In this document: positions 17,294 through 26,173 of the stretch, in pieces
How positions within the stretch are numbered: the stretch's first letter is position 1
Layout of the letters: every line of letters begins with the position of its first letter
From: AC-37 sp036389835
GTDB lineage: Bacteria; Actinomycetota; Thermoleophilia; Solirubrobacterales; Thermoleophilaceae
NCBI GenBank assembly: GCA_036389835.1
Contig: DASVWC010000105.1
Location: 124,001-188,000, forward strand
Length of the DNA: 64,000 bases
Reading direction: 5' to 3'
Position numbers and translations under genes: made by a program
The notes under the pieces: model-generated
Database searches by the model: none
What the model saw: the letters and a program-made list of their open reading frames with translations, nothing else
What the model was told of the DNA's origin: nothing

Positions 17294-19345
17294 CTATTCC
17301 TCCGGCGGATCCTCTGGCTCCGCAGCTGGTAGATCCTCGACAGGGACGTCGGTCGGCTCGGGCGCTGCAACGGGGGGCGGCTCCGAGCCCGCCTCCTCCG
17401 TGGGATCCGTGTCCGGCGGCTCGCCGACGTCGACGGCGCCAGGCGCACTCGGGAGGAGATCCCATAATGCATCTGGTGCTTGCGCCTCGCCGTCGGCGAT
17501 CTTCTTTGCCGTGTGGCGTACCTCAAGGGTCGCTGTTTTTGCCGTGCGCAAAGTCTCGTCGGGCGGGCCGCCTGTTGCGACGAATCCGATGCATTCACGG
17601 ACCAGGCCTGCAAACGGAGGAAGCGTCACATCGATCGCGATGGCACGAATGTGGGCGCGATGGATGAAGAAGTTGCGGATCAGATAAGCGCGTGCGCTGA
17701 CTCCCTCGAGGCGCTTCGAGAACGCGGTCATCTGCGTTCCAAACGATGGGCCGGTCGTCCACCGAGTGATCAGCTTGAGCCGATACCACGCGAGTGCATC
17801 ACCGTTTTCGACGAGCCGATTAAGTAACTCGGTGGTCTTCACGAGCGTGCGCTCTAGACCCCACCGGCTCGTTGTCGGCCTCGGGGCATCTGCATGGCCA
17901 TCGACCTCCGCGGCGACGTATCGCTCTCCAAGCCAGGCAAGCAGATCGCGGAGGTAGAGGAGTTCCGCGAGCCCCGCCATCACAGGTCCCGCGTCCCCTC
18001 GAACATCCTCTACTGCGCCGGCAAACAGCGCCTCAGCCGCGGTCCAAAGATTTACGAGGGCGGTCGCTGGCGTCGCAGTGCGCGACTGGGCGAGCTGCAA
18101 CAGCGCATCATCGACGACGGTTGCCTCACGCTCTTCCGCGTCTGGAGAAGCTTCGTAGCTGCCAAGACTGCTCGGCAGCAGATCAAGCGGCTCGGGCGGC
18201 AGGGAAACAACCTCCGCGCGGGCTGCGTCCCTGTCGTAGATATACGCGACTGTCGCGTCGGCTACGCGTCCCTCACGCAACCGCCAAAGATCGGCATCAC
18301 GTTCAAATCGACGGCTGACGGCACGCCCCGCCGCGTGCATATCGACGGCCGTGACACCGGTCGGGTCGTATCGCAGGACTACTGCCGCACGCTCCAGAGC
18401 GGAGTGACCAAGAATTTCGTCCACGCCGTCAACGTCCCACGGGCGGATGATCTCTGCGATGGCTTGATTCGGCGGAACCGGAAAGAAACCGGCGCGACCG
18501 CCAGGAGGTTCCGCGAACTCGTCGACCGGAATAAGAACGTCAAAACTGCGCTGTTTCGCATGCCAGTTCTCGGCCAGCGCGCCCTTGATCGCAGCGGCTA
18601 GGTCAGCACCGTCGCTGCGTCGGCGCTTTGCATCCTCGAGGACCGTCCGCCGCCAAGCGAGCGAGTGACCCTCGTAGACGAGTTCGGCATCTAACAGTTC
18701 GACAAGGGCTTCGAGACGAACAAAGTCGTCGATGTCACCGACGCCTTCGGCATCGGCCGCCAGGTCGTCGACTAGCTGCGGTAGATAGTCGCGCTTGCTC
18801 AAGAGCCCGAGCGCCGCGGCAAAAATCGACGGTCCAACGGCCTCGGGAACCCAGGTCTCGCTTGCGTCTTCTCGAATTCGTCGGATCTCAGCCAAGGCTG
18901 CGCCGTACCGGCGTGCGAAGTACCCGTCCTCAGCAAGCAGGGCGGTCCGCGTTTCTCCGACGAGCTTCGCGACCGCTTGTCGCGCGATGCCTCCAGCCCG
19001 CCGTGCAAGTGCGAGTTCGCCCGGCTCCGCAAGGCGCAGTCGCAACCCGACTCCATCAGGACGCGTCCACCATGGCGGTTTCTCGGCGATGATTTCCTCC
19101 CACCGCGCGAAGACGAAGTCTTGCCCGGCGGGAACCGGGTGGAGCCGGGGATACCCACCGGCGCGAGACCTGGACGCGGTCTCAGCGCTTGCGGCCTCGG
19201 CCGGCTGTTCCGCGAGTTCAGGAGCCGGACTCGATGTCTTTGCCTGCGGCTGATCAGTTCGCTCCGGCGTGCGTTTCCCGTCCTTCTCCTTCCCGGCCTC
19301 CTTCGCCTGTTGATCTTCCGGGCGTTCGTCCTGCCCCTTGCTCAT
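17294..19345 (-). CDS. HEPN-motif protein, partner of the GHKL ATPase next to the dnd operon
   Basis: A 683-residue protein of no recognised full-length family. The first 60 residues are charged and low-complexity, and the last 60 are Pro/Glu/Asp-rich. The middle is mostly helical. Near residues 557-562 it has R-N-F-F-I-H, matching the RNxxxH catalytic motif of HEPN RNases, preceded by helices (TPATALVNLWTAAEALFAG) like the first HEPN helices of ApeA-type proteins. Its ATG overlaps the stop of the GHKL ATPase gene by four bases, so the two are made together. Its position downstream of dndA suggests a role as effector of a phosphorothioation-based defence system. Function is inferred from motif and neighbourhood only. 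Confidence 0.6.
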   Translation of the reverse strand: MSKGQDERPEDQQAKEAGKEKDGKRTPERTDQPQAKTSSPAPELAEQPAEAASAETASRSRAGGYPRLHPVPAGQDFVFARWEEIIAEKPPWWTRPDGVGLRLRLAEPGELALARRAGGIARQAVAKLVGETRTALLAEDGYFARRYGAALAEIRRIREDASETWVPEAVGPSIFAAALGLLSKRDYLPQLVDDLAADAEGVGDIDDFVRLEALVELLDAELVYEGHSLAWRRTVLEDAKRRRSDGADLAAAIKGALAENWHAKQRSFDVLIPVDEFAEPPGGRAGFFPVPPNQAIAEIIRPWDVDGVDEILGHSALERAAVVLRYDPTGVTAVDMHAAGRAVSRRFERDADLWRLREGRVADATVAYIYDRDAARAEVVSLPPEPLDLLPSSLGSYEASPDAEEREATVVDDALLQLAQSRTATPATALVNLWTAAEALFAGAVEDVRGDAGPVMAGLAELLYLRDLLAWLGERYVAAEVDGHADAPRPTTSRWGLERTLVKTTELLNRLVENGDALAWYRLKLITRWTTGPSFGTQMTAFSKRLEGVSARAYLIRNFFIHRAHIRAIAIDVTLPPFAGLVRECIGFVATGGPPDETLRTAKTATLEVRHTAKKIADGEAQAPDALWDLLPSAPGAVDVGEPPDTDPTEEAGSEPPPVAAPEPTDVPVEDLPAAEPEDPPEE

Positions 19346-21099
19346 TCAGCACTCCGCAATAAGTGCCGGAGCGCAATCACGCGAAGCGAGCTCAATCCAG
19401 CAATCCCACGGAGTTGCAGCTCGTGTGTCGCACCGTCGGAGCCTTCGGACGCTTCTTCAACCTCGATGCCGCGACCGGATAGGCCGCTAGTCCCTAAGTC
19501 CCACACGACTGCCAAGTCGGCCGTACGAGCGAGAGGGTCGCCGGTCTCTATTTCGCCCACGACGTCGGTAGCTCTTACGCCAAAGAGCACGTGCAACGGC
19601 GGGATTCCGTCGGGATCGCCGGGGTAAATCAGCGAGTCATCCGGACCGAAGGTTCCCGTCTGCAGCGTCCGCAGCCGCGGCAGAGCGGTGCCCTGGTCCG
19701 CGACCAACTCATGGAAGACCGCAATGACTCCAGCCCTCGAATCCGGCGTCTTCAAGTAAGGAATCGGCGCATCGAGATTCGTTCGTCGCAGCGACCGGGC
19801 GATTGCCGCCTTGAGCGCCGCGCGATCCACGTCGGAACTCTCCTTCTCGGCGCCTACACGCGGGACAACCTTCTGGAGATCGCGTCGCCACGCGCGCCGC
19901 AGGACGTCGACCAGCATCGTTCGCGTCTTCCCGTGCAGTGACTTCCGCCCGAGATCAAGTACGAGCCCGTCTTCTTGAATCAAGACGAAGATGCGCCGCT
20001 CATACGTTCGCGGCTGGATGACGTTGACACCCAGCTCGACCCCCGTCGGCATCTCGCGAGTCGCGATGAAGAATCCCTGCCACTCGTCAGGCACCCACTT
20101 GCCTCGGCCGCGGCGTCGTTTCAGCAACGCTCGCATCTCGTCGCCATCAGTGATGTATGCATAGATCGAAACCGTGCGATCCGATGGCGTACGGAACCGT
20201 CGCACGTAACGCACCGCCGCGCCCCGCAGTCGTCGCACCATCTCATCTGTATTGAGGTCCGCGATGTCGTCGAAGTCGTGGACGGTGCGCTTCGGCGCGA
20301 GTTCCTCGGGTGTCGCGTAGGCGTAGGAAATCGGCTCTTTCGGAGCCTTAGTCCCGTCGCTGCTGACAAACGTCAGGCTGACATCGATCTCGTCCGCGTG
20401 CCGACGAGCCGAGAACGGGCGCTCGAACAGGTAGCGCGTATTCCCCACCGCGGTTCGGGTACGAATCGCCCAGACCAGCTCCTCTTTCTCGTAGCCGAAC
20501 AGATCCCGATCGAACTCTTCGGGATCAAGCCCACCTACGGTCACTGCCGTGTAGCGTGACGATCCCATCAAGCGGTCTGGGTCGTCGCGGAAGTGTTCGC
20601 CAAGCGGTTTCTCGGCATCGCCCTCAGACACCACCCAGTCACGCCCGCCTCGGACGGTGACGTCTTGTCGTGCTTTGCCATCGCACGTGCGTATGTGGAG
20701 GTAGTTCGACGCAAGCGCTAGGAACGACAGACCGACCCCCTTTTCGCCGCGCGACCGGCGGGCGTTCACGCGAGCTAGGGGGCCGGCCTTTGTCGTGACA
20801 TTCGGGGTGAGGACGATTCGAGCGTCCTCCTCACTCATGCCGATCCCGGTATCGACCACCGTGAACGTGCGCTGCGAAGCATCAAAGGTGATCACGATGC
20901 GTGCCGGGGCCGTCGGCTCACGAGCTCGACGTTCGTCAATCGCATCCGTTGCGTTCTGGAGCGCCTCGGCGAGAAAGTCAAGCGCGTGCGAGTAGCTCGA
21001 CAGCACGTTCACGGCTTCCTTCAACTGACGCGTCTCGTCGAGCGCCTGCTGAGGCCGGATCTCGAGGAAGTTGATGTCGGGTCGCTTGCTACGCGGCAC
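19342..21099 (-). CDS. GHKL (Hsp90/histidine-kinase-fold) ATPase next to the dnd operon
   Basis: A 585-residue protein with an N-terminal GHKL ATPase: N box EALQNATDAIDE around residues 46-55 (Asn49 binds Mg), G1 box DTGIGM at 83-88, and G2 box GEKGVGLS at 118-125. The rest, about 150-585, is not a histidine-kinase domain; the protein resembles stand-alone Hsp90/MORC-like ATPases found in defence loci. GTG 21099 is chosen because a very strong GGAGGG box lies seven bases upstream; an in-frame reading to 21186 has no such site. The gene starts 158 bases after dndA and is coupled to the downstream HEPN-motif gene. The pair may sense or act on DNA lacking phosphorothioate (inference). Confidence 0.75.
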   Translation of the reverse strand: MPRSKRPDINFLEIRPQQALDETRQLKEAVNVLSSYSHALDFLAEALQNATDAIDERRAREPTAPARIVITFDASQRTFTVVDTGIGMSEEDARIVLTPNVTTKAGPLARVNARRSRGEKGVGLSFLALASNYLHIRTCDGKARQDVTVRGGRDWVVSEGDAEKPLGEHFRDDPDRLMGSSRYTAVTVGGLDPEEFDRDLFGYEKEELVWAIRTRTAVGNTRYLFERPFSARRHADEIDVSLTFVSSDGTKAPKEPISYAYATPEELAPKRTVHDFDDIADLNTDEMVRRLRGAAVRYVRRFRTPSDRTVSIYAYITDGDEMRALLKRRRGRGKWVPDEWQGFFIATREMPTGVELGVNVIQPRTYERRIFVLIQEDGLVLDLGRKSLHGKTRTMLVDVLRRAWRRDLQKVVPRVGAEKESSDVDRAALKAAIARSLRRTNLDAPIPYLKTPDSRAGVIAVFHELVADQGTALPRLRTLQTGTFGPDDSLIYPGDPDGIPPLHVLFGVRATDVVGEIETGDPLARTADLAVVWDLGTSGLSGRGIEVEEASEGSDGATHELQLRGIAGLSSLRVIALRHLLRSAE

Positions 21100-21257
21100 C
21101 GCCTGCCCTCCTTCCCTCAGTCCGCAGCGTCGAAGCCGGTCGCAGAGACTATCCCGGCGATGGGCGTCCGTTGCCTTCGCCCACAACGCAGGCGGCCTGT
21201 CTCGGAAGCGCCCGGCCCTAGATCAAGCAGGCGCTGCGAGAGAATTGCAGCATGCCG

Positions 21258-22418
21258 CTAGGCAGCGGCCACGCTTGGTCCGAGCCGTCGAAGGTGCTCT
21301 ACTGCCCCGTCGAAGGCCGTGATCGCACGTTCAACGTCTCCCTCGGATGTCCACCGGCCGAAACTGATCCGGACCGTTTCTCGCGCGTCCCGCGGTGATC
21401 TCCCTTGCGCGAGGAGGACGTGCGACGGCTCCACGCTGACTGTCGAGCATGCCGAACCCGTTGCGATGGCGACGTCGCGGTTAACGAGGCGCATTAGGGC
21501 CTGCCCATCGATGCCCGGCAACTGAACGCTGAGGGTTTGTGGCAGCTGCCTCGCCGTCGCGTCGTGGATCCGAGCATCCGGGCAAATTTGATGAAGCCGC
21601 GACGCGAGCTCGCTCCGAAGTTCGCGCTCCCGCTCCCAGTCGGAGGGACCCTCTGCACGAACCAGGCTCGCCGCGGCGCCAAAACCGACGATCGCCGGAA
21701 CGTTCAGCGTTCCCGGGCGTAGGTTGCGCTCATGCCCTCCGCCGTGCATCACCGGCGAAAGGCGTGGACGGGGCCGGCGGCGCCGCACGACTAGGGCGCC
21801 GACCCCCTTTGGCCCGTACATCTTGTGCGCCGACACTGAAGCAAGCGAGACACACGTAGTGCGGAGGTCGAGAGGGAGACGCGCGGCCGCTTGAACTGCG
21901 TCCGTGTGGAATGGGATGCCAGCCTCCGCACAAATCGCAGCGATCTCGTCAATCGGCTGAATCGTGCCGGTTTCGTTGTTGGCCGTCATCACGCTCACGA
22001 GCGCCGTGCGACGCGAAAGGGCGCGCTTGACTTCGTCTGGATCCACGAGACCGTGCGAATCGACGGGAAGCTCGATAAGTCGATCGGGAAACTCCCTTGC
22101 CGCCTCGAGCGTCGAAGGGTGCTCGGTTGCCCCAACTACGAGCTGGGCGTCATCGGACGCGCGCCGCATCGTCCCGAGAATCGCGATGTTGTTTGCCTCT
22201 GTCGCTCCACTCGTGAAGATCACCTCCTCGGGCTCGACTCGCAACAAGTCGGCTACCTCTTGTCTGGCGCGTTCCACGGCTTGCTGCGCTTCGTATCCGA
22301 ATGAGTGATCCGTGCTGGCGGCGTTGCCCGGACGGTCCGTGAAGTAGGGGAGCATCACATCGACAACCCGCGGGTCGACCGGTGTCGTGGCGTTGTAGTC
22401 CAGGTATACGACCGTCAT
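21258..22418 (-). CDS. dndA: Cysteine desulfurase DndA
   Basis: A 386-residue PLP enzyme that takes sulfur from L-cysteine and hands it on for DNA phosphorothioation. It shows the IscS/NifS fold motifs: YLDYNATTPVDP at the N-terminus, the PLP lysine Lys199 in SAHKMYGPKG, and the catalytic Cys324 in TGSACS. The length is normal for the family. ATG 22418 overlaps the dndE stop by four bases. In many characterised clusters dndA is transcribed divergently from dndBCDE; here it is the last gene of a B-C-D-E-A operon, which with the genetic coupling supports DndA rather than a housekeeping IscS. Confidence 0.9.
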   Translation of the reverse strand: MTVVYLDYNATTPVDPRVVDVMLPYFTDRPGNAASTDHSFGYEAQQAVERARQEVADLLRVEPEEVIFTSGATEANNIAILGTMRRASDDAQLVVGATEHPSTLEAAREFPDRLIELPVDSHGLVDPDEVKRALSRRTALVSVMTANNETGTIQPIDEIAAICAEAGIPFHTDAVQAAARLPLDLRTTCVSLASVSAHKMYGPKGVGALVVRRRRPRPRLSPVMHGGGHERNLRPGTLNVPAIVGFGAAASLVRAEGPSDWERERELRSELASRLHQICPDARIHDATARQLPQTLSVQLPGIDGQALMRLVNRDVAIATGSACSTVSVEPSHVLLAQGRSPRDARETVRISFGRWTSEGDVERAITAFDGAVEHLRRLGPSVAAA

Positions 22419-22777
22419 GCGGGCACAAGGCGCGCGACGTCCGCCAAGGTGCGCACACGCCGCGGCAGGATCGTCAACCCGCGATTGATGTGAGCCCGGA
22501 ACCAGTCGGCGGGCTGAAACTCGTCCCCCGGCTGTTCCGTCGCGAGCCATTGCTGTAGATAAGCGACGAAGAGCCGATCCCACTCGCCTGTGAGCGTGTA
22601 GCGGTTGAACTCGACGCCCTTCTCGTCGTAGTCCCCGGGGTTCGGATGCCCCGGCTCGGCAAGCGACAGGCAGAACGCGAGGCGGCAGGTGTACTGATGC
22701 GTGAGCCCAGTCCGAGACTTCAACGTCTTCAAGAGCTGAACCGAGCTCTCATCGAGTTGGATCTTCTTACCGAGCAC
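22415..22777 (-). CDS. dndE: DNA phosphorothioation protein DndE
   Basis: A 120-residue protein matching DndE, a small DNA-binding subunit with reported affinity for nicked double-stranded DNA. Typical features are the N-terminal LDESSVQLLKTLKSRTGLT segment and the following LAFCLSLAEPG helix, with conserved basic residues. GTG 22777 gives an 11-base overlap with the end of dndD; a longer reading to 22840 would lie deep in dndD. Translational coupling to both dndD and dndA is evident. Confidence 0.85.
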   Translation of the reverse strand: MLGKKIQLDESSVQLLKTLKSRTGLTHQYTCRLAFCLSLAEPGHPNPGDYDEKGVEFNRYTLTGEWDRLFVAYLQQWLATEQPGDEFQPADWFRAHINRGLTILPRRVRTLADVARLVPA

Positions 22778-24743
22778 TCGCGGCCTCCGGCGCCGGGTAC
22801 TCGTAGCCGTCTTCGACGACAGTTGCGCACGTGGTCTCATCGTGGACGAGATGGAATGAGCGTGCGACGAAAGGCCCCAGCTCGGCAGCGGCAGCCACGT
22901 CTACCTCCGTATCCGTGGACAGGATGATCACCTGATGGCTGACCTCCGGGAAGTACTCACGCAAGAGCTGGGCCCGGTGCAGTCGGTCGAGCCGCGCGAG
23001 CGGGGTATCGATCACGACGGGCAGCGGACGACCCGAAACCTTCGCAAGCGCCCACAGGACAGAAATGGCGAAGAGCTGACGTTCTCCCGCCGACAGGCGT
23101 TCTTTCGGGAGCTCTGTCCCGTCCCAACGAGTTAGAACAACGCGAAACGAGTCCGGGTCGACACGAACCGCGCTCAGGAGTTCGCCCTTGCGCGACAACC
23201 GATTGAAGAAGCGGGCGGTTTCGAGCGCGACCTTTTCGAGCTTGCGCGCCTGGACGCGGGGACCGAAGGCTTCGAGTACCTCGACCGTCCTCAGCGCCCG
23301 GGCGGCTCGGGCCGACACGCCGTCGGACGCAGCCAGTCGTTCGCGCGCGCGGCGGAGCTCCCGCTCAGCAACCGTTTCTTCGTACCGAGCCTGTTGAAGT
23401 TCGGCGTCCAGGCGCTCGAGGTCGGCGTCAACCGCGCCTAGCTTCTCGCCGAGGCCCTGCAGCTTGGCGAGCAACGGCGCTACCGCCGAGTCCTCTGGAA
23501 CGCGATCGAGTTGTCCCCTTGCCTTGTCCACGCGCGTGTTGGCACGACTGAGAGCAAGCGCAAGCCGCTTTGCCTTTTCGGGCACCTCCCCGCGGATTTC
23601 GCGCAGTCGATGAAGAGCGAGAGAACGCTCAGCCGCGGTTAGATCGTGTATCCGCTCGCTCGCCGGCTCATCTCCGACGATCAGCAACTCCTCCAGCACG
23701 GCAATCGACGACTTCTTGCGACGCGATGTGAGAGACCGGCTGATTCGACCTTTAGCTTCGGCCAGCCGCTTTCTGACTATGTCGTCCTCTGCAAGGGTTT
23801 GCTCGTAGCGAAGCCGTTCCTCGAGCGCCACGGCCAGCTCAGGGCAGAGCGCCAGCGGGAGTAGCCCAGCGATGAGCTCTCTGAGCTCAGTCTCGGCAGC
23901 AACGACGCGTGTGAGAGCCTTGCGCTCCTCGTCCTCGAGCCAACGCCGCTCGGTGGCGAGCACTCCTCCTTGTTCCGCGAAGCGCTGTCGTTCGCGTTCG
24001 GCGCGAGCCGCAAGCTGGTCGCGTCGGGCCTGCCTCGAAGCTCGAACGTCGATGAGTTCCCGGACGCGTGCCCGCGCGGCTTCCGCGACAGCCTCGGCGG
24101 CATCGACCGCGGCAGCTGCGCCCTGGTTGACGTCCCGGTCGTTGCGCGTTGCGAGACGGCTCAGGTCCGTTTGAAGCTGCGCGACGATGTCGAGGCCGAG
24201 CAGCCTGCGCACCGCATCAGCAAGCTGCGTTCCCGTTTCGTCTTCTGCGAGGTCCTGGATCTTCTCGCCGTCAAAAAGAAACAGGCTCGCTACACCGGGT
24301 GGGACGAGACCGTCAAGAAAGTCCTGCCAGGCGCGCTTGGGAAGCTCGTCAACGGGACGTCCCTCGCGCGAGAGCAGCAGCTGCTCACTGACCCGGCCCT
24401 TCCCTGTGACCCACGTGCGCTCGACGACGTATTCCGATGTTTCGCCACCCTCGGCGTGCTCAAGAACCAGCGTGATCGAAGCTCGGTCGGGTGCCGCTGT
24501 GCCCGCTGCTGGTGCGTGTACCCGAGAGCGAAGGTAGGCGTGGTACTCGCGGGGAGATACGGCGTTTGCCAGCGCGCGACGACCGTGAAGGCACAGGAGA
24601 ATTGCCTCAAGGATCGTTGTCTTTCCGGCCCCATTCGACCCCCCGATGAGCACCACGGGCTGACCTGGCTCTGGCGTGAGCTGGATTCGGTGGCTACCGG
24701 CGTACGTACCGAAGTTTGTGAGCGTCAGCGATCGAAAGATCAC
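22767..24743 (-). CDS. dndD: DNA phosphorothioation ATPase DndD
   Basis: A 658-residue SMC/RecN-like ATPase required for phosphorothioation, thought to open or nick DNA during sulfur insertion. The N-terminal Walker A GGSNGAGKTT is at about residues 34-43. Long coiled coils rich in Arg, Glu and Ala span about 190-500, and the ABC signature LSAGERQLFA and Walker B VVIDTPLARLD lie near the C-terminus. Length and layout are those of DndD. The ATG overlaps the dndC stop by four bases. Confidence 0.9.
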   Translation of the reverse strand: MIFRSLTLTNFGTYAGSHRIQLTPEPGQPVVLIGGSNGAGKTTILEAILLCLHGRRALANAVSPREYHAYLRSRVHAPAAGTAAPDRASITLVLEHAEGGETSEYVVERTWVTGKGRVSEQLLLSREGRPVDELPKRAWQDFLDGLVPPGVASLFLFDGEKIQDLAEDETGTQLADAVRRLLGLDIVAQLQTDLSRLATRNDRDVNQGAAAAVDAAEAVAEAARARVRELIDVRASRQARRDQLAARAERERQRFAEQGGVLATERRWLEDEERKALTRVVAAETELRELIAGLLPLALCPELAVALEERLRYEQTLAEDDIVRKRLAEAKGRISRSLTSRRKKSSIAVLEELLIVGDEPASERIHDLTAAERSLALHRLREIRGEVPEKAKRLALALSRANTRVDKARGQLDRVPEDSAVAPLLAKLQGLGEKLGAVDADLERLDAELQQARYEETVAERELRRARERLAASDGVSARAARALRTVEVLEAFGPRVQARKLEKVALETARFFNRLSRKGELLSAVRVDPDSFRVVLTRWDGTELPKERLSAGERQLFAISVLWALAKVSGRPLPVVIDTPLARLDRLHRAQLLREYFPEVSHQVIILSTDTEVDVAAAAELGPFVARSFHLVHDETTCATVVEDGYEYPAPEAASAR

Positions 24744-26173
24744 GACCGCTCCAGTTCGGCCTCCGCGGCAACGATCTCTGCTGCTAGGTCATCCTCGGAT
24801 CGCCACTCTTGGGCGAGGACGCGCTCAAGGCGCTGGGTCACGCCAGCCCGTCGCTTCAACCCTTGCAGTTCGCGCTCGGTATCGAGGAGGCGCTTGACCA
24901 TCCCGAGCGACAAGTCACGGTCGGCGCAGAGCTCGGCGAGGAGCTGCTCGTCGGTTGCGTCGAAGGTTGGCGTGTCATCGGCTACCCACGGCAGCTTCTG
25001 ACCTGTGACCTGCTCGTAGATCTCCGGGAGCGCATCCTCCCAGTCGTGGCGTTCGAAGCGCCAGATGCGCCGGATCGCGTGTAGCTCATGATCGTGAATG
25101 AGGGTGACCTCCCGGCCATCGGGAGCGCCGCGGCGCGCCTCCTCCTGTGCCACGAGCAGACGGCGCAGTATCTCCTTACAGAAGTCGAGGCGGTACGGAC
25201 CCCGAACGAACGGATCCCCCTTCGTTCCTTGCGTCTTCTTGCGTATGTGGCCGTCACGACGAACGTGCTCGCGCACCTTGGTCTTTCGAACCGGATCCTG
25301 GGTCTCGGCGAGAAAATCCCGGACGTCGAGCAGCGGCTCGAGCCACTCCTGTCCCTTGTCGACCATCGCCTCCATCGCCTTGTCCTTCGTGACCACGGTG
25401 CAGACCCAGCAGCCGAACCGGCTGCTGCCGCAGGACGGCGTCGTCGTATCGACTACCAGTGGGCACTCGCCGGCGCTGGAGTTCCGGTACATCGCCAAGA
25501 GGTCCTGGTTGTCGTTGCCCCAGGGATTAGGGACCTGCAGGAGGTAGGTCCAGACGTCGTCCAGTGAGTAGTCCCGGATCGGCGTGTAGACGAACGCGTT
25601 GGGTAGCTTCGAGTGCCGAGAGAGAAGCGACCCCTTAAGTGATCGCAGGCTCATTACCTGCGCACGCGTCGCGCTCTCCTGACGGCGGACGCCCAGCACC
25701 ATGATCACTTCACCGTGCTCGGCCACGCGCTCCCGAATGAATCGATTCGCAGGATTGATCTTCATCCGCTCCGTACACCACCGAAAGCGCGAAGAAGGAG
25801 CCGGATAGCCCTTTCCGATCAGGTTCACCCAGAAGGTCTCGTCTGTCGTCGGCGACACGCGGTGCGCTTCGATCGGAAGCCCCTGGGCACGAGCGTGGTG
25901 ATTGATACGTGCGAGCGTTTCCCCGAGGTAGTCGATGATCACCGGGGTCTCGACCAGCGTGTCGCCAGCGATCACGTAAATTGGCTTCTTGAGTTCGGAG
26001 CGTCGCAGGCCAGCGAGCGCGTACCAAATGAGCTGCAGCGCCGTCGTTGAGTCTTTGCCCCCGCTGTAGCCGATCACCCACGGCCGCGGGTCGGCTCGAT
26101 ACAGATCCTGGATCTCTTCGAGCGAGGCGTGAAAGACCGACTGTGCCGATCCGGACTGATCAGGCGGCGTCAC
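24740..26173 (-). CDS. dndC: DNA phosphorothioation system sulfurtransferase DndC
   Basis: A 477-residue PAPS-reductase/ATP-pyrophosphatase family protein that activates the DNA phosphate and transfers sulfur. The PP-loop SGGKDST is at residues 37-43. The iron-sulfur cysteines expected in DndC are seen in the segment with GECPLVV, PSCGSSRFGCWVC. GTG 26173 is chosen because an AGGGGTGA box lies just upstream; it overlaps the dndB end by 14 bases. The longer reading to 26236 lies within dndB. Confidence 0.9.
   Translation of the reverse strand: MTPPDQSGSAQSVFHASLEEIQDLYRADPRPWVIGYSGGKDSTTALQLIWYALAGLRRSELKKPIYVIAGDTLVETPVIIDYLGETLARINHHARAQGLPIEAHRVSPTTDETFWVNLIGKGYPAPSSRFRWCTERMKINPANRFIRERVAEHGEVIMVLGVRRQESATRAQVMSLRSLKGSLLSRHSKLPNAFVYTPIRDYSLDDVWTYLLQVPNPWGNDNQDLLAMYRNSSAGECPLVVDTTTPSCGSSRFGCWVCTVVTKDKAMEAMVDKGQEWLEPLLDVRDFLAETQDPVRKTKVREHVRRDGHIRKKTQGTKGDPFVRGPYRLDFCKEILRRLLVAQEEARRGAPDGREVTLIHDHELHAIRRIWRFERHDWEDALPEIYEQVTGQKLPWVADDTPTFDATDEQLLAELCADRDLSLGMVKRLLDTERELQGLKRRAGVTQRLERVLAQEWRSEDDLAAEIVAAEAELERS

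Noticed and set aside
17294..21099. dndF, dndG or dndH restriction genes
   Set aside because: No DndF/G/H-like helicase or HerA-type motif is seen; the genes show GHKL and HEPN features instead.
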